Assembly (NCBI RefSeq): GCF_018619435.1
Contig: NZ_JAHFZF010000006.1
Location: forward strand, 116,296-180,295
DNA: 64,000 bases
Origin: Rhodoferax sp. U11-2br
Lineage (GTDB): Bacteria; Pseudomonadota; Gammaproteobacteria; Burkholderiales; Burkholderiaceae_C
Reading direction: 5' to 3'
The translations under genes and the position numbers were made by a program. The notes beneath the pieces were generated by a model that saw only the letters and a list, made by a program, of their open reading frames with translations, did not search any database and was not told the origin of the DNA. Position 1 is the stretch's first letter, and every line of letters starts with the position of its first letter. Positions 1-9,455 of this stretch are shown here, in pieces.

Positions 1-855
1 GCTGGCGATCAGGGTCGGTGGCAGCAAGGCCACACTCGCCACCGAAAAGATCTTGATGATCTTGTTCTGGTTGATGTTGATGAAACCCACGGTGGCGTCC
101 ATCAAGAAGTTGATCTTGTCGAACAGAAACGCGGTGTGGGAGTCAAGCGAGTCCATGTCGCGCAAAATCTGCCGCGCCTCTTCAAACTGCTCACCGTTGA
201 GCATCTTGCTGCGCACCATGAAACTCACCGCACGGCGGGTGTCCATCACATTGCGGCGGATGCGCCCGCTCATGTCTTCGTGGCGGGCAATCGCGCCCAG
301 CACCTCACCCGCCAGCGCGTCGGTGAGGTCGCCCGAGAGCACTTTCTGACTGACTTTTTCGAGCTCGTCGTAAATTTCTTCGAGGGTGTCGGCCGAGTAC
401 TCGGCATCGGCGTCAAACAGCTTGAGCAACACCTCTTTGGCGTCCTCAATCAAGCCCGGTGCGCGCCGGGCACGCATACGCAGCAGCCGGAACACCGGCA
501 CGTCTTCGTCGTGGATCGAGAACAACACACCCTTGCTTTTGAGTTCTTCGTTGTCGGTGTTCAGGATAAAGGCCACCCGCACCGTGTGCGGCTCAGCGTC
601 GTCGGCTACCAAAAAGTCGCTGCGGATATGCAGCTCACCGTTGTCTTCCTTGTAGAAGCGGGCCGACTCCTCGATGTCCTCGTCCATCGCGTCTTCGGGA
701 ATCGACAGGCCGTAATACTGCTTGATCCAGCGTTTTTCTTCCGGTGTCGGGGATTCGAGGTCAACCCAGATGGGTTGGAAACGCGACAACTCTTCCAGGG
801 ATTCGATTTCTTCCTGGAACAGGCGGCCATTGGCGAGGGTGAAGATATTGAGCAT
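1..855 (-). CDS. corA: CorA-type magnesium/cobalt transporter (3' end cut by window edge)
   Basis: Inner-membrane divalent cation channel (Mg2+, Co2+). The 285 visible residues read MLNIFTLANGRLFQ at the start, followed by the acidic, helical cytoplasmic domain of CorA (IPEDAMDEDIEESARFY). The visible part ends in the long stalk helix, FININQNKIIKIFSVASVA, which leads into the first membrane helix. The diagnostic GMN motif should lie just outside the window. The ATG at 855 is preceded on the minus strand by GGGAG, a good ribosome binding site. The gene is divergent from hpf, and its leader is unusually structured (separate entry). Family assignment is secure from the N-terminal domain and stalk; ion specificity is inferred from the family. 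Confidence 0.9.
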   Translation of the reverse strand, partial: MLNIFTLANGRLFQEEIESLEELSRFQPIWVDLESPTPEEKRWIKQYYGLSIPEDAMDEDIEESARFYKEDNGELHIRSDFLVADDAEPHTVRVAFILNTDNEELKSKGVLFSIHDEDVPVFRLLRMRARRAPGLIEDAKEVLLKLFDADAEYSADTLEEIYDELEKVSQKVLSGDLTDALAGEVLGAIARHEDMSGRIRRNVMDTRRAVSFMVRSKMLNGEQFEEARQILRDMDSLDSHTAFLFDKINFLMDATVGFININQNKIIKIFSVASVALLPPTLIAS

Positions 856-975
856 GCGCTCACTCCCAAAATAAACAAAGCATCAGCGGGGGGGATTGGA
901 TTGGCTTCCAACCCCTGATGCGTGTTTTGGGGTCGAAAGCTACCGACTAGGGTAGGTTTCCAAGAGGGGCTTTCG
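856..975 (-). promoter_or_regulatory. Structured 5' leader of corA with alternative hairpins
   Basis: Read on the minus strand, the leader holds two nested stem-loops before the corA start. Hairpin A pairs 969-975 with 934-940 (CGAAAGC/GCTTTCG) and has an inner CTACC/GGTAG stem. Hairpin B pairs 915-921 with 880-886 (GCATCAG/CTGATGC), extended by GGG/CCC and TTGG/CCAA pairs. It is followed by the T-rich stretch TTTGTTTATTTT and then the GGGAG ribosome binding site. A third pairing, 929-933 with 911-915 (ACCCC/GGGGT), uses the same bases as hairpin B and so excludes it. This suggests attenuation or a metal-sensing switch. I do not recognise a known riboswitch class here. Confidence 0.4.
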
Positions 976-1183
976 GTTGTTGACAACCTCAGGATTATGG
1001 CATCGGGAAGTGAGCCAAAACAAGGCGAACGCAGCAAGCCCTGACACTGTTGCAGTGCAACATGGAAATAGTTGCAATAAGCTAATCTGCGGGGCATAGT
1101 GTCATCAAGGATTCAAATTTGTTCCCCCCTGTCGTTGGCAAACTTGCCCGCGACTCTCTCAACCAAGCTGTAGGAGACTCCTT

Positions 1184-1513
1184 ATGAATTTGACAATCAG
1201 TGGACACCACCTGGAAGTGACTCCCGCGTTACGGTCTTACGTCACCAACAAGCTCGACCGGATCAAACGCCATTTCGACCAGGTTGTGGATGTCAAAGTT
1301 CTGCTGACCCTTGAAAACCTCAAAGAAAAGGAACGTCGACAAAAAGCTGAGTGCAATATTCATATCAAAGGCATCGAACTGTTCGCGGAAAGCGCCCATT
1401 CCGACCTGTATGCGGCGGTGGATGAATTGGTGGACAAGCTGGACCGACAGGTGGTTCGCCACAAAGACCGGTTGCAATCCCACCATCACGATGCCGCCAA
1501 GCGCCTGATGTAA
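1184..1513 (+). CDS. hpf: Ribosome hibernation promoting factor (short HPF/YfiA type)
   Basis: Binds the 30S decoding region and drives 70S pairing into inactive 100S dimers in stationary phase or starvation. It is 109 aa, the size of short HPF, and begins [20 protein letters not shown], the typical beta-alpha start of the family. The middle is basic ([17 protein letters not shown]), and the second helix [23 protein letters not shown] matches the rRNA-binding fold. The C-terminal dimerisation domain of long HPF is absent. A clear GGAGAC ribosome binding site precedes the ATG. ptsN and hprK follow, the usual betaproteobacterial order, although a strong terminator lies between hpf and ptsN. Confidence 0.95.
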   Translation: MNLTISGHHLEVTPALRSYVTNKLDRIKRHFDQVVDVKVLLTLENLKEKERRQKAECNIHIKGIELFAESAHSDLYAAVDELVDKLDRQVVRHKDRLQSHHHDAAKRLM

Positions 1514-1527
1514 TTTAAACTCCGGCA

Positions 1528-1557
1528 AGCCGCCCGCTGGTGCGTGCGGCTTTTTTT
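1528..1557 (+). terminator. Rho-independent terminator after hpf
   Basis: AGCCGCCCGC and GCGTGCGGCT form a 10-bp stem with one mismatch and a TGGT loop, followed at once by seven T residues. It sits 15 bases after the hpf stop, so it should separate most hpf transcription from ptsN-hprK. Confidence 0.85.
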
Positions 1558-1594
1558 GCGTCCAATTTTTCCGGGCGCATAATTTGGGCCAATC

Positions 1595-2062
1595 ATGAAC
1601 CGACTCGCGTCTATCCTCACGACTGAACATGTGCTTGTTCAGGTGGACATATCCAGCAAGAAAAGGGCTTTTGAAGAAGCAGGCCTGCTGTTCGAGAACC
1701 TCCATGGCCTGAGCCGCGCTCTGGTCACCGACAGCCTGTTTTCGCGCGAACGCCTGGGCTCCACCGGTCTGGGCCACGGTGTGGCCATCCCGCATGGCCG
1801 CATCAAAGGCCTGAAGTCACCGATGGCTGCCGTGTTTCAGCTGGCACGTCCGATTGCTTTTGAAGCGCCGGACGAATTGCCTGTGGGGTTGATGATTTTT
1901 TTACTAGTGCCCGAGGCAGCCACGCAGAAACACCTGGAAATCCTGTCTGAAATCGCAGAGATGCTCAGTGATACAGAGCTGCGCGAAAAGCTGATGACCA
2001 GCCCGACGGTGACCGACTTGCACGGGCTGATCACAGGTTGGCAATCGGTCCAGTCCAACTAA
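1595..2062 (+). CDS. ptsN: Nitrogen-PTS EIIA protein (PtsN)
   Basis: Terminal phosphoryl acceptor of the nitrogen phosphotransferase system. It regulates partners such as potassium transport and the envelope stress response rather than importing sugar. It is 155 aa with one PTS EIIA type-2 (mannitol/fructose-like) domain. The phosphorylated histidine is expected at His67 in GHGVAIPHGR, and PEAATQKHLEILSEIAEM is also typical. No good ribosome binding site precedes the ATG. A TTGCGT-16-CATAAT promoter-like pair at 1556-1583 would give an almost leaderless message. hprK starts 9 bases downstream, so the two are probably co-transcribed. Confidence 0.93.
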   Translation: MNRLASILTTEHVLVQVDISSKKRAFEEAGLLFENLHGLSRALVTDSLFSRERLGSTGLGHGVAIPHGRIKGLKSPMAAVFQLARPIAFEAPDELPVGLMIFLLVPEAATQKHLEILSEIAEMLSDTELREKLMTSPTVTDLHGLITGWQSVQSN

Positions 2063-2071
2063 ACCAGCACC

Positions 2072-3022
2072 TTGAAGCCCACCGTCATCAGTGCGGATGT
2101 CCTCTTTGAGGCGTTTCGCGGAAACCTGCGCTGGGAATGGGTGGCCGGGCTGGGCGCCTCCGAGCGCCGTTTTGATGAGCTGGCGGTCCGTGCGGCGCGC
2201 TCCGGTGCCGATCTGGTGGGTTACCTCAACTACATCCACCCCTATCGGGTACAGATTCTGGGTGAACGCGAAGTCGCCTACCTGTCGGATGCCACACCCG
2301 AAGACGGTTTGCGGCGCATTGCCCGCATCGTCACGCTGGAGCCGCCGGTCCTGATCCTGGCCGATGGCCAGACCGCACCGGAAGCGCTGATGTCAATGTG
2401 TGAGCGCGCCCAGATCCCGATGTTTGCCACCCAGGGCTCCTCGGCATTTGTGATCGATGTGCTGCGGGCCTATCTGTCCAAACACTTTGCCGACCGCTGC
2501 ACCATGCACGGTGTGTTCATGGACATTCTGGGCCTGGGGGTGATGATCACCGGCGAGTCCGGCCTGGGCAAGAGTGAGTTGGGGCTGGAGCTGATTTCAC
2601 GCGGTAACGGCCTAGTGGCTGACGATGCGGTGGATCTGTACCGCATCAACCAGGACACGATTGAAGGGCGCTGCCCTGAACTGCTGCTCAATTTGCTGGA
2701 GGTGCGCGGCATCGGCCTGCTCGACATCCGCTGCATTTTTGGTGAGACCGCAGTGCGGCGCAAAAAACGGCTGCAACTGATCGTGCATCTGGTCCGCCGC
2801 GAAACCATGGAGCGCGATTACGAACGCATTCCCTACGAACCCCTGACCCAGGATGTGCTCGATGTGCCGGTGCGCAAGGTGGTGATCCAGGTGGTGGCCG
2901 GACGCAACATCGCGGTGCTGGTGGAGGCAGCGGTGCGCAACACCATCTTGCAGATCCGAGGCGTGGACACCTACAAGGAGTTTGTGGAGCGCCACCGTAA
3001 AGCGATGGAAGAATCGCCTTAA
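2072..3022 (+). CDS. hprK: HPr kinase/phosphorylase
   Basis: Phosphorylates and dephosphorylates HPr on serine. In betaproteobacteria the gene is linked to an incomplete PTS and is thought to have a regulatory role. It is 316 aa. The N-terminal domain is followed by a Walker A loop, GESGLGKS, at residues 161-168, and then the family signature [20 protein letters not shown]. The start is a TTG nine bases after ptsN; it gives [12 protein letters not shown], the length and sequence expected for the family. Its stop codon directly abuts the fur stop codon on the other strand, with no space for a terminator. Confidence 0.94.
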   Translation: MKPTVISADVLFEAFRGNLRWEWVAGLGASERRFDELAVRAARSGADLVGYLNYIHPYRVQILGEREVAYLSDATPEDGLRRIARIVTLEPPVLILADGQTAPEALMSMCERAQIPMFATQGSSAFVIDVLRAYLSKHFADRCTMHGVFMDILGLGVMITGESGLGKSELGLELISRGNGLVADDAVDLYRINQDTIEGRCPELLLNLLEVRGIGLLDIRCIFGETAVRRKKRLQLIVHLVRRETMERDYERIPYEPLTQDVLDVPVRKVVIQVVAGRNIAVLVEAAVRNTILQIRGVDTYKEFVERHRKAMEESP

Positions 3023-3460
3023 CTAACGCGTTTTGCTGCGGTGCTCGCAGGCGCTGCCACGGGTGCAGTGTGCGTACAGACTCAAGGCGTGGTCGGCAAT
3101 CGCAAAGCCTTTTTCCTTGGCCACAGCGTTTTGGCGCTGCTCGATCTGGGGGTCAAAAAACTCTTCGACACGGCCACAGTCCAGGCACACCAGATGGTCA
3201 TGGTGCTGGCCTTCGTTGAGTTCATACACCGCCTTGCCACTCTCAAAATGGCTGCGTGTCAGGATCTCGGCCTGCTCAAACTGCGACAACACCCGGTACA
3301 CCGTGGCCAGGCCCACATCCGATTGCTCTTCCAGCAGCACCCTGAACACATCTTCCGCCGTCATGTGGCGTCGGGTGCCCTTCTGGAAAATTTCGAGGAT
3401 CTTCAGCCGAGGCAAAGTGGCCTTCAGGCCGGTGCTTTTTAGTTCGTCAATCTTGCTCAT
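3023..3460 (-). CDS. fur: Ferric uptake regulator
   Basis: Iron-dependent repressor. 145 aa from [18 protein letters not shown]. An upstream in-frame extension is possible but does not resemble Fur, so the ATG at 3460 is preferred. The N-terminal winged helix contains [14 protein letters not shown]. The metal and dimerisation domain has [11 protein letters not shown] at residues 86-96, and the C-terminus carries CTRGSACEH. The gene is divergent from bamE across about 100 bases and convergent with hprK. It is a full-length, ordinary member. Confidence 0.95.
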   Translation of the reverse strand: MSKIDELKSTGLKATLPRLKILEIFQKGTRRHMTAEDVFRVLLEEQSDVGLATVYRVLSQFEQAEILTRSHFESGKAVYELNEGQHHDHLVCLDCGRVEEFFDPQIEQRQNAVAKEKGFAIADHALSLYAHCTRGSACEHRSKTR

Positions 3461-3560
3461 ACAGAGGTTCCGGTTTCGCGCGCAGGTGCGTCTGGGCTGG
3501 GGGTCATTGTTGAAAACGCTGCCAGTACAATGCAAGCATCATATCGTTGCGGCCTGTCCT

Positions 3561-4112
3561 ATGTTTGATTCCATTGTTCGTTATGTCTGCTGGAGTGCAC
3601 TTGGGGCCGCTGGCGTGATGCTTTCCGGGTGTGGCACGTTTGACAGCACCAGCAACCGGGTGGCCAGTCTCGTCAGGCCCTACAAGATCGATATTGTCCA
3701 GGGTAATTTTGTCTCGAGTGAACAACTCGCTGCTCTCAAAGAGGGTATGCCACGTGGCCAGGTCAAAAATATCCTTGGCACACCGCTGCTCACCGACATT
3801 TTCCACGCAGACCGTTGGGACTATGTCTTCACCTTCAAGCGCCAGGGGGTGGAACCCCAGGCCCGCAAGGTGACGGTGTTCTTCAAAGACGATCTGCTGG
3901 TACGCATCGTGGCCGACCCTTTGCCCACGGAAGCCGAATTTGTGGCATCGATGGACTCAGATCGCAAGGCCGCGCCAGTACCCGTGCTGGAGATGTCCCC
4001 CGACAGCTTAAAAGCCGCCGCCCCGGCCAAAACAAGCCCTGCGGCAGAGCCCACCAAGCCGGTCGCAGCACCACCTGCAAGCTACCCGCCACTTGAAGAC
4101 AGCGTGCGTTAA
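3561..4112 (+). CDS. bamE: Outer-membrane assembly lipoprotein BamE (SmpA)
   Basis: Accessory lipoprotein of the BAM complex, which inserts beta-barrels in the outer membrane. 183 aa. The signal peptide ends in the lipobox LSGC (Cys24). The SmpA/OmlA domain follows with YKIDIVQGNFVSSEQLAALK and GMPRGQVKNILGTPLLTDIF. The proline/alanine-rich C-terminal extension (about residues 135-183) is longer than in E. coli BamE but is common in Burkholderiales. It is divergent from fur, the usual arrangement in beta- and gammaproteobacteria, and lies 9 bases upstream of dapB. Confidence 0.93.
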   Translation: MFDSIVRYVCWSALGAAGVMLSGCGTFDSTSNRVASLVRPYKIDIVQGNFVSSEQLAALKEGMPRGQVKNILGTPLLTDIFHADRWDYVFTFKRQGVEPQARKVTVFFKDDLLVRIVADPLPTEAEFVASMDSDRKAAPVPVLEMSPDSLKAAAPAKTSPAAEPTKPVAAPPASYPPLEDSVR

Positions 4113-4121
4113 CGAGGCCCC

Positions 4122-4937
4122 ATGAGCGACTTACATCTCCACCGTATTTGTGTGGCCGGTGCCAGCGGTCGTATGGGCCGCATGCTGGTTGAAGCCATCT
4201 CCCAAGCCGAGGACTGCCAACTCAGCGGTGCCCTGGATGTATCGGTTTGCCCGGCGATCGGCCTGGACCCGGCAGCATTTTTGGGCAAAAGCAGCGGCAT
4301 CAGCATCACCGCCGATTTGCCCACGGGTTTGAGCAACAGTGATGTGCTGATTGATTTCACCCGACCTGAGGGCACGCTGGCCCATTTGGCCGTATGCCGT
4401 GAACTCGGCGTGAATCTGGTCATTGGCACCACCGGGTTCACCGATGCCCAGAAGGCCGGGATTGCCGAAGCAGCCAAAGACATCGCGATTGTGTTTGCGC
4501 CCAACATGAGTGTGGGTGTGAACGTGACCCTCAAACTGCTGGAGATGGCGGCCAAGGCCTTGTCCACCGGCTACGACATCGAGATCATCGAAGCGCACCA
4601 CCGCCACAAGGTCGATGCACCTTCCGGCACCGCACTCAAAATGGGTGAAGTCATCGCCGGCGCCCTTGGGCGTGACCTCAAAGACTGTGCGGTATATGCG
4701 CGTGAAGGGGTCACCGGTGAGCGCGACCCGTCCAGCATCGGGTTTGCCACAATCCGCGGTGGCGACATTGTGGGTGACCACACGGTGTTATTTGCCGGTA
4801 CCGGCGAGCGCATCGAGATCAGCCACAAGTCGTCCAGCCGCGTCAGCTACGCACAGGGCAGCTTGCGCGCCGTGCGTTTTCTGGCCGGTCGTACCTCCGG
4901 TCTGTTTGACATGGCCGACGTGCTCAATCTGAAATGA
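4122..4937 (+). CDS. dapB: 4-hydroxy-tetrahydrodipicolinate reductase
   Basis: NAD(P)H-dependent step of lysine and diaminopimelate synthesis. 271 aa. The dinucleotide-binding loop is [15 protein letters not shown] near the N-terminus. The catalytic and substrate-binding region reads [20 protein letters not shown], and [19 protein letters not shown] follows. GAGG precedes the ATG. The stop overlaps the exbB start (ATGA), so translation is probably coupled. Confidence 0.96.
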   Translation: MSDLHLHRICVAGASGRMGRMLVEAISQAEDCQLSGALDVSVCPAIGLDPAAFLGKSSGISITADLPTGLSNSDVLIDFTRPEGTLAHLAVCRELGVNLVIGTTGFTDAQKAGIAEAAKDIAIVFAPNMSVGVNVTLKLLEMAAKALSTGYDIEIIEAHHRHKVDAPSGTALKMGEVIAGALGRDLKDCAVYAREGVTGERDPSSIGFATIRGGDIVGDHTVLFAGTGERIEISHKSSSRVSYAQGSLRAVRFLAGRTSGLFDMADVLNLK

Positions 4938-5584
4938 ACCTGGCACAGTTTTTCTGGCAGGGAGATGCCTTGGCGCGGGGCGTAGCCTTGCTGCTTTTGG
5001 CCATGTCGGTCAGCAGCTGGGTAGTGATTCTGTGGAAAGCCTGGTTGCTGCACCGCGCCAGCCGTGACGTGGATCGTTGTATCGCTGCCTTCTGGCAAGC
5101 GGGCAATGTCGACGACGCCAGCCAGAGTATCAAGGCTTTTGACCGTGAAGCCCTTGTATTGCCTATGGTATTGGCTTCAAAAATTGAAGCAACTCACACC
5201 CTGGCCGGAGCCGGCGGTCTGCAAACCCAGTTGACCCGGGTACTGCGCAACGCCCTGCACCAGGCCTTGACGAAGCTGCAACACGGCCAGGTTCTGCTGG
5301 CCACCGTGGGTGCCACCGCACCCTTTGTGGGTTTGCTCGGCACGGTGTGGGGTATTTATCACGCGCTGATTGGTATTGCGACGGCCGGGCAGGTGACCAT
5401 CGACAAAATTTCTGGCCCGGTGGGTGAGTCGCTGATCATGACGGCGGCTGGCTTGGCGGTCGCGATTCCTGCGGTGCTGGCTTACAACGTGCTTGGTCGG
5501 TCTGTGGCCCGCATTGAGGCTGAGCTCGAAGGTTTTGCCCGCGATCTGCGTGAGCTGGTGGGCAACGCCAGCGCGCAACTGTGA
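4934..5584 (+). CDS. exbB: MotA/TolQ/ExbB family proton channel protein
   Basis: Inner-membrane stator subunit that uses the proton gradient to energise TonB-type or Tol-type outer-membrane processes. 216 aa with three predicted membrane spans: near residues 14-34, and two in the C-terminal half around [21 protein letters not shown] and [20 protein letters not shown]. These two are the signature helices of the family. It overlaps dapB by 4 bases and is followed by its ExbD partner. No tonB is adjacent, so ExbB versus TolQ is decided only by length and the lack of tolA/tolB; the assignment is tentative within the family. Confidence 0.88.
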   Translation: MNLAQFFWQGDALARGVALLLLAMSVSSWVVILWKAWLLHRASRDVDRCIAAFWQAGNVDDASQSIKAFDREALVLPMVLASKIEATHTLAGAGGLQTQLTRVLRNALHQALTKLQHGQVLLATVGATAPFVGLLGTVWGIYHALIGIATAGQVTIDKISGPVGESLIMTAAGLAVAIPAVLAYNVLGRSVARIEAELEGFARDLRELVGNASAQL

Positions 5585-5600
5585 ATCAGGGCTGATCATC

Positions 5601-6083
5601 ATGTCCTTTGGCCGCCTGGACCGCAGCTCGGGCGCACAGCCCATGAGCGACATCAACATGACGCCGCTGATCGACGTGATGCTGGTGTTGGTGGTGATTT
5701 TTATCATCACCGCGCCTTTGTTGGCCAGCTCCATCAAGCTTGATCTGCCCAAAACCGACGCCGCCAAAGCCAGTGAGGTGCCCCAGGCCGTGCGTGTTGT
5801 GGTGGACGCCGCCGGGCAGGCGTTCCTGAATGATCGTCCGGTGTCGCAGGACGAGCTGGCGCGCCAGTTTGCGACCTCGCAACAGGCAAACCCCGACACT
5901 GAGGTGCAGTTGCGCGCTGACAAGGCGGTGCCTTACGGTCGTATTGTGGAAGTCATGGGCGCGGCGCAAAAGGTCGGGCTCAACCGCATTGGTTTTGTCG
6001 CTGATGCCACGCCTGCCAACACCACATCCACTGCAACAGCACCCGTAGCGGCACCTGCCGGGGGCGCGCTACGCAAACCCTAA
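5601..6083 (+). CDS. exbD: ExbD/TolR family biopolymer transport protein
   Basis: Partner of the preceding ExbB-like channel. 160 aa: a short cytoplasmic tail ending MSDINMTPLIDVMLVLVVIF, in which the aspartate in the membrane helix is the proton-carrying residue, then a periplasmic domain (RVVVDAAGQAFLNDRPVS...). The C-terminus is an alanine/threonine/proline-rich tail without known function. It lies 16 bases after exbB and should be co-transcribed with dapB-exbB. Confidence 0.9.
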   Translation: MSFGRLDRSSGAQPMSDINMTPLIDVMLVLVVIFIITAPLLASSIKLDLPKTDAAKASEVPQAVRVVVDAAGQAFLNDRPVSQDELARQFATSQQANPDTEVQLRADKAVPYGRIVEVMGAAQKVGLNRIGFVADATPANTTSTATAPVAAPAGGALRKP

Positions 6084-6194
6084 AATCGGGTCAGTTTCAC
6101 CGGGCGCGCTGTGCGTGCGCGGGGTAAGTACCAGACACTTCTCTTTTAGTCACCTTCCGCCAGAGCGGCATGTCCGCCGCCAAGACAAATCGCC

Positions 6195-8894
6195 ATGCAA
6201 GACAAATACCAGCACCTTGACGTAGAGCCCGCCGCCCAAGCCCATTGGCAGTCCACCGACGCTTACCGGGTCACGGAAAACGCGCTAGACGTCAACGGCC
6301 AGCCCAAGAAGAAGTTCTACGCCTGCTCGATGCTGCCCTACCCCAGCGGCAAGTTGCACATGGGCCATGTGCGTAACTACACCATCAACGACATGCTCAC
6401 GCGCCAGTTGCGTATGCAGGGCTACAACGTGTTGATGCCAATGGGCTGGGATGCGTTTGGCCTGCCTGCTGAGAATGCAGCGCTCAAAAACGGCGTGCCA
6501 CCGGCCAAATGGACGTTTGAGAACATCGCTTACATGAAGAAGCAGATGCAGGCCATGGGCCTGGCCATCGACTGGAGCCGCGAGGTCGCCACCTGCACCC
6601 CCGAGTACTACAAGTGGAACCAGTGGCTGTTTTTGAAGATGCTCGAGAAAGGCATCGCCTACCGCAAGACACAGGTCGTCAACTGGGATCCGGTCGACAT
6701 GACCGTGCTGGCCAACGAGCAGGTGATTGACGGCAAGGGCTGGCGCACCGGTGCTACTGTAGAAAAACGCGAGATTCCGGGTTATTACCTCGCCATCACC
6801 GACTACGCCGACGAGCTGCTGGCCAATGTCACTGGCGACAAGATGCCGGGCTGGCCCGAGCGTGTCAAGCTGATGCAGGAGAACTGGATTGGCAAGAGCG
6901 AAGGTGTGCGTTTTGCCTTCCTGCACGACATTCAAGGCGCTGACGGCAAGCTGATAAATGGCGGGCGCATGTATGTGTTCACCACCCGCGCCGACACCAT
7001 CATGGGTGTGACCTTTTGTGCCGTGGCGCCAGAACATCCCTTGGCGACCCATGCCGCCGCCAGCAACCCGGAGCTGGCAGCATTTATTGAAGAGTGCAAA
7101 AAAGGCGGCACCACTGAGGCCGAGATGGCCGTCAAGGAAAAAGAGGGCATGCCCACCGGGCTGTACGTCACTCACCCGCTGACCGGCAAACAGGTCGAGG
7201 TGTGGGTCGGCAACTATGTGCTGATGAGTTATGGCGATGGCGCGGTGATGGGTGTGCCTGCGCATGACGAGCGCGATTTTGCGTTTGCACTGAAATACGC
7301 CTTGCCGATCCAGCAAGTGGTGGGTGTTGGGCAGCAGGTGTTCGACAACCAGGTCTGGCACGACTGGTACGCCGACAAAGGCGCCGGTGTTGCCATCCAC
7401 TCCGGCAAGTACGACGGGCTGGCTTTCAAGGACTGCGTCGCATCTGTCGCCGCCGATCTGGCCGCCCTGGGCCTGGGCGAGAAAAAAGTCACCTGGCGCC
7501 TGCGTGACTGGGGCGTGAGCCGACAGCGTTACTGGGGCACCCCGATCCCGATCATCCACTGCGACGACCACGGTGCGGTGCCGGTACCCGAGAAGGATTT
7601 GCCGGTGGTGCTGCCCGATGATCTGGTGCCCGACGGCTCGGGCAACCCGCTCAACAAATGTGAGGCTTTCCACGCCGGTGTCACCTGCCCGATCTGCGGC
7701 AAAGCGGCGCGGCGCGAAACCGACACCATGGACACCTTTGTCGATAGCTCCTGGTACTTCATGCGCTACTGCGACCCAACCAATGCCGGCAAGATGGTGG
7801 CCGACGGTGCGGACTACTGGATGCCGATGGACCAGTACATCGGTGGCATCGAACACGCCATCCTGCACCTGCTCTACGCACGGTTCTGGACCAAGGTGAT
7901 GCGTGACCTGGGCCTGGTCAAGGTCGATGAGCCTTTCACCAAGCTGCTGACCCAAGGCATGGTGCTCAACCACATCTACAGCCGCCGCAACGACAAAGGC
8001 GGCAAAGATTACTTCTGGCCGAGCGACGTGGAGCATGTGTTTGACGACGCAGGCAAGGTCATTGGCGCGCGCCTGATCAACGCCGTCGACGACTTGCCAG
8101 TGGGCACACCCATCGACTACGAAGGTGTGGGCACCATGTCCAAGTCCAAGAACAATGGGGTCGACCCGCAGGACCTGATCGAAAAATACGGCGCCGATAC
8201 CGCCCGCCTGTACACCATGTTCACAGCCCCGCCCGAAGCCACGCTGGAGTGGAACGACGCCGCGGTGGAGGGCAGCTACCGCTTCCTGCGCCGCGTCTGG
8301 AACTTTGGCGTCAAATTGACCACTATGGATTTGGAAGCTTCTCGCTCAATATCTACAAGGGCCACAAGCCTAAATGATGTGGAATTCGGAAAAGAGGCCA
8401 AGGCCCTGCGGCTGGAGATCCACACCGTGCTCAAGCAGGTGGACTACGACTACCAGCGCATGCAGTACAACACCGTGGTGTCTGGCGCCATGAAGATGAT
8501 CAACGCGCTCGAAGACTTCAAGGCGGTGGAAACCGCCGGTGCCCAGGTGGCGCTGATCGAAGGTTTTGGCATCCTGCTGCGCTGCCTGTACCCAGCCACA
8601 CCCCACATCACCCACGCTTTGTGGTCACAGCTGGGTTATGCCGGTGCCCTGGGTGATCTGCTCGATGCGCCCTGGCCGAAGGTCGACCCCAACGCCCTGG
8701 TCAAGGACGAGATCGAACTGATGCTGCAGGTCAACGGCAAACTGCGCGGCTCCTTGGTGGTCAGCAGCAGCGCCGACAAGGCGACGATTGAGCAAGCAGC
8801 CATCGCCCATGAGATGTTCCAAAAACTGGCCAATGGCGCGGCACCCAAAAAAGTGATTGTGGTGCCGGGCCGTCTGGTCAATCTGGTGGTGTAA
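6195..8894 (+). CDS. leuS: Leucyl-tRNA synthetase
   Basis: Charges tRNA-Leu. 899 aa, class I enzyme. The HIGH motif is HMGH at residues 55-58, the editing domain follows in the middle, and the KMSKS loop is MSKSK from residue 648. Residues about 710-727 ([16 protein letters not shown]) are encoded by a copy of the dispersed repeat seen throughout the window. The frame stays open, and the segment falls after the KMSKS loop, at the start of the anticodon-binding region. lptE follows 9 bases later. Confidence 0.97.
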   Translation: MQDKYQHLDVEPAAQAHWQSTDAYRVTENALDVNGQPKKKFYACSMLPYPSGKLHMGHVRNYTINDMLTRQLRMQGYNVLMPMGWDAFGLPAENAALKNGVPPAKWTFENIAYMKKQMQAMGLAIDWSREVATCTPEYYKWNQWLFLKMLEKGIAYRKTQVVNWDPVDMTVLANEQVIDGKGWRTGATVEKREIPGYYLAITDYADELLANVTGDKMPGWPERVKLMQENWIGKSEGVRFAFLHDIQGADGKLINGGRMYVFTTRADTIMGVTFCAVAPEHPLATHAAASNPELAAFIEECKKGGTTEAEMAVKEKEGMPTGLYVTHPLTGKQVEVWVGNYVLMSYGDGAVMGVPAHDERDFAFALKYALPIQQVVGVGQQVFDNQVWHDWYADKGAGVAIHSGKYDGLAFKDCVASVAADLAALGLGEKKVTWRLRDWGVSRQRYWGTPIPIIHCDDHGAVPVPEKDLPVVLPDDLVPDGSGNPLNKCEAFHAGVTCPICGKAARRETDTMDTFVDSSWYFMRYCDPTNAGKMVADGADYWMPMDQYIGGIEHAILHLLYARFWTKVMRDLGLVKVDEPFTKLLTQGMVLNHIYSRRNDKGGKDYFWPSDVEHVFDDAGKVIGARLINAVDDLPVGTPIDYEGVGTMSKSKNNGVDPQDLIEKYGADTARLYTMFTAPPEATLEWNDAAVEGSYRFLRRVWNFGVKLTTMDLEASRSISTRATSLNDVEFGKEAKALRLEIHTVLKQVDYDYQRMQYNTVVSGAMKMINALEDFKAVETAGAQVALIEGFGILLRCLYPATPHITHALWSQLGYAGALGDLLDAPWPKVDPNALVKDEIELMLQVNGKLRGSLVVSSSADKATIEQAAIAHEMFQKLANGAAPKKVIVVPGRLVNLVV
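8321..8376 (+). repeat. Dispersed short repeat, copy inside leuS
   Basis: Matches the window-wide repeat in the orientation TTGATAGCTGCTAGC...ACAAGGGCTAGAGGCC. Conserved blocks seen here are ATTTGGAAGCTTCT, ATCTACAAGGGC and AAGCCTAAATG. The TGA that the consensus would give in this frame has become TCA, keeping leuS open. Confidence 0.65.
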
Positions 8895-8903
8895 GGAGTT
8901 CCC

Positions 8904-9455
8904 ATGAAACCTGCTGAGTTCACATCAACACCTTCCTCTCCAACACGAGCTGCGGGCCTGTCACGACGCAGTGTGGGCGCGGCCTTGTTGGCAGCCGGTC
9001 TGCTGGCCGGTTGCGGCTTCAGGCTGCGTGGTCAGCAGAACTTTGTCTTCACCAGCATCGCCATCCAGCCCAACCCGGGCAGCGCACTGGTGCAGGAGTT
9101 GCGCCGCTCTTTCAAGAATGCGGTGCGGGTGCTGGAGGCCGATGCGCCGCTGACACAGGCCCAGGTGGTGCTCAAGGTGCTGGGTGAACAGCGCGAAAAA
9201 GTGGTGGTGGGGCTGAGCTCATCCGGCCAGGTGCGGGAGTTGCAACTGCGGCTGATTGTGAAGTTCAGGCTGGACACCCCGCAAGGTGACGAGCTGATCG
9301 CCGACACCGAAATTTCGCAGCAGCGTGACGTCAGTTACAACGAATCTGCCGCGCTGGCCAAAGAAACCGAAATCGCCTTGTTGTACCGCGACATGCAAAG
9401 TGACGTCGCGCAGCAAATCCAGCGTCGGCTGGCGGCCATCAAAAAGCTTCCGTAA
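8904..9455 (+). CDS. lptE: LPS-assembly lipoprotein LptE
   Basis: Outer-membrane lipoprotein that plugs the LptD barrel and helps deliver lipopolysaccharide to the surface. 183 aa. A long signal peptide contains RR and ends in the lipobox LAGC (Cys37), followed by GFRLRGQQNFVFTSIAI, the usual LptE start. GGAG precedes the ATG. It follows leuS as in most proteobacteria, but the usual next gene, holA, is displaced by 3.4 kb. The 3' end overlaps the convergent cyclodeaminase gene by 17 bases. Confidence 0.92.
   Translation: MKPAEFTSTPSSPTRAAGLSRRSVGAALLAAGLLAGCGFRLRGQQNFVFTSIAIQPNPGSALVQELRRSFKNAVRVLEADAPLTQAQVVLKVLGEQREKVVVGLSSSGQVRELQLRLIVKFRLDTPQGDELIADTEISQQRDVSYNESAALAKETEIALLYRDMQSDVAQQIQRRLAAIKKLP

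Noticed and set aside
606..1097. 163-codon frame covering the corA leader on the minus strand
   Set aside because: Out of frame with corA over its 5' part and without family features; the region is better explained as a structured leader.
1136..1150. Sigma-54-like TGGC...TTGC sequence upstream of hpf
   Set aside because: The GG and GC elements are too close together for a -24/-12 promoter.
5155..5200. Possible repeat copy inside exbB (TTGGCTTCAAAAATTGAAGC)
   Set aside because: A short local inverted repeat without the AGCCCTT/AAGGGCT core or the AGCTATC arm.
6285..8036. 583-codon open frame antisense to leuS
   Set aside because: It lies entirely within leuS, is rich in His, Val and Gln as expected for the reverse frame of GC-rich DNA, and resembles no family.
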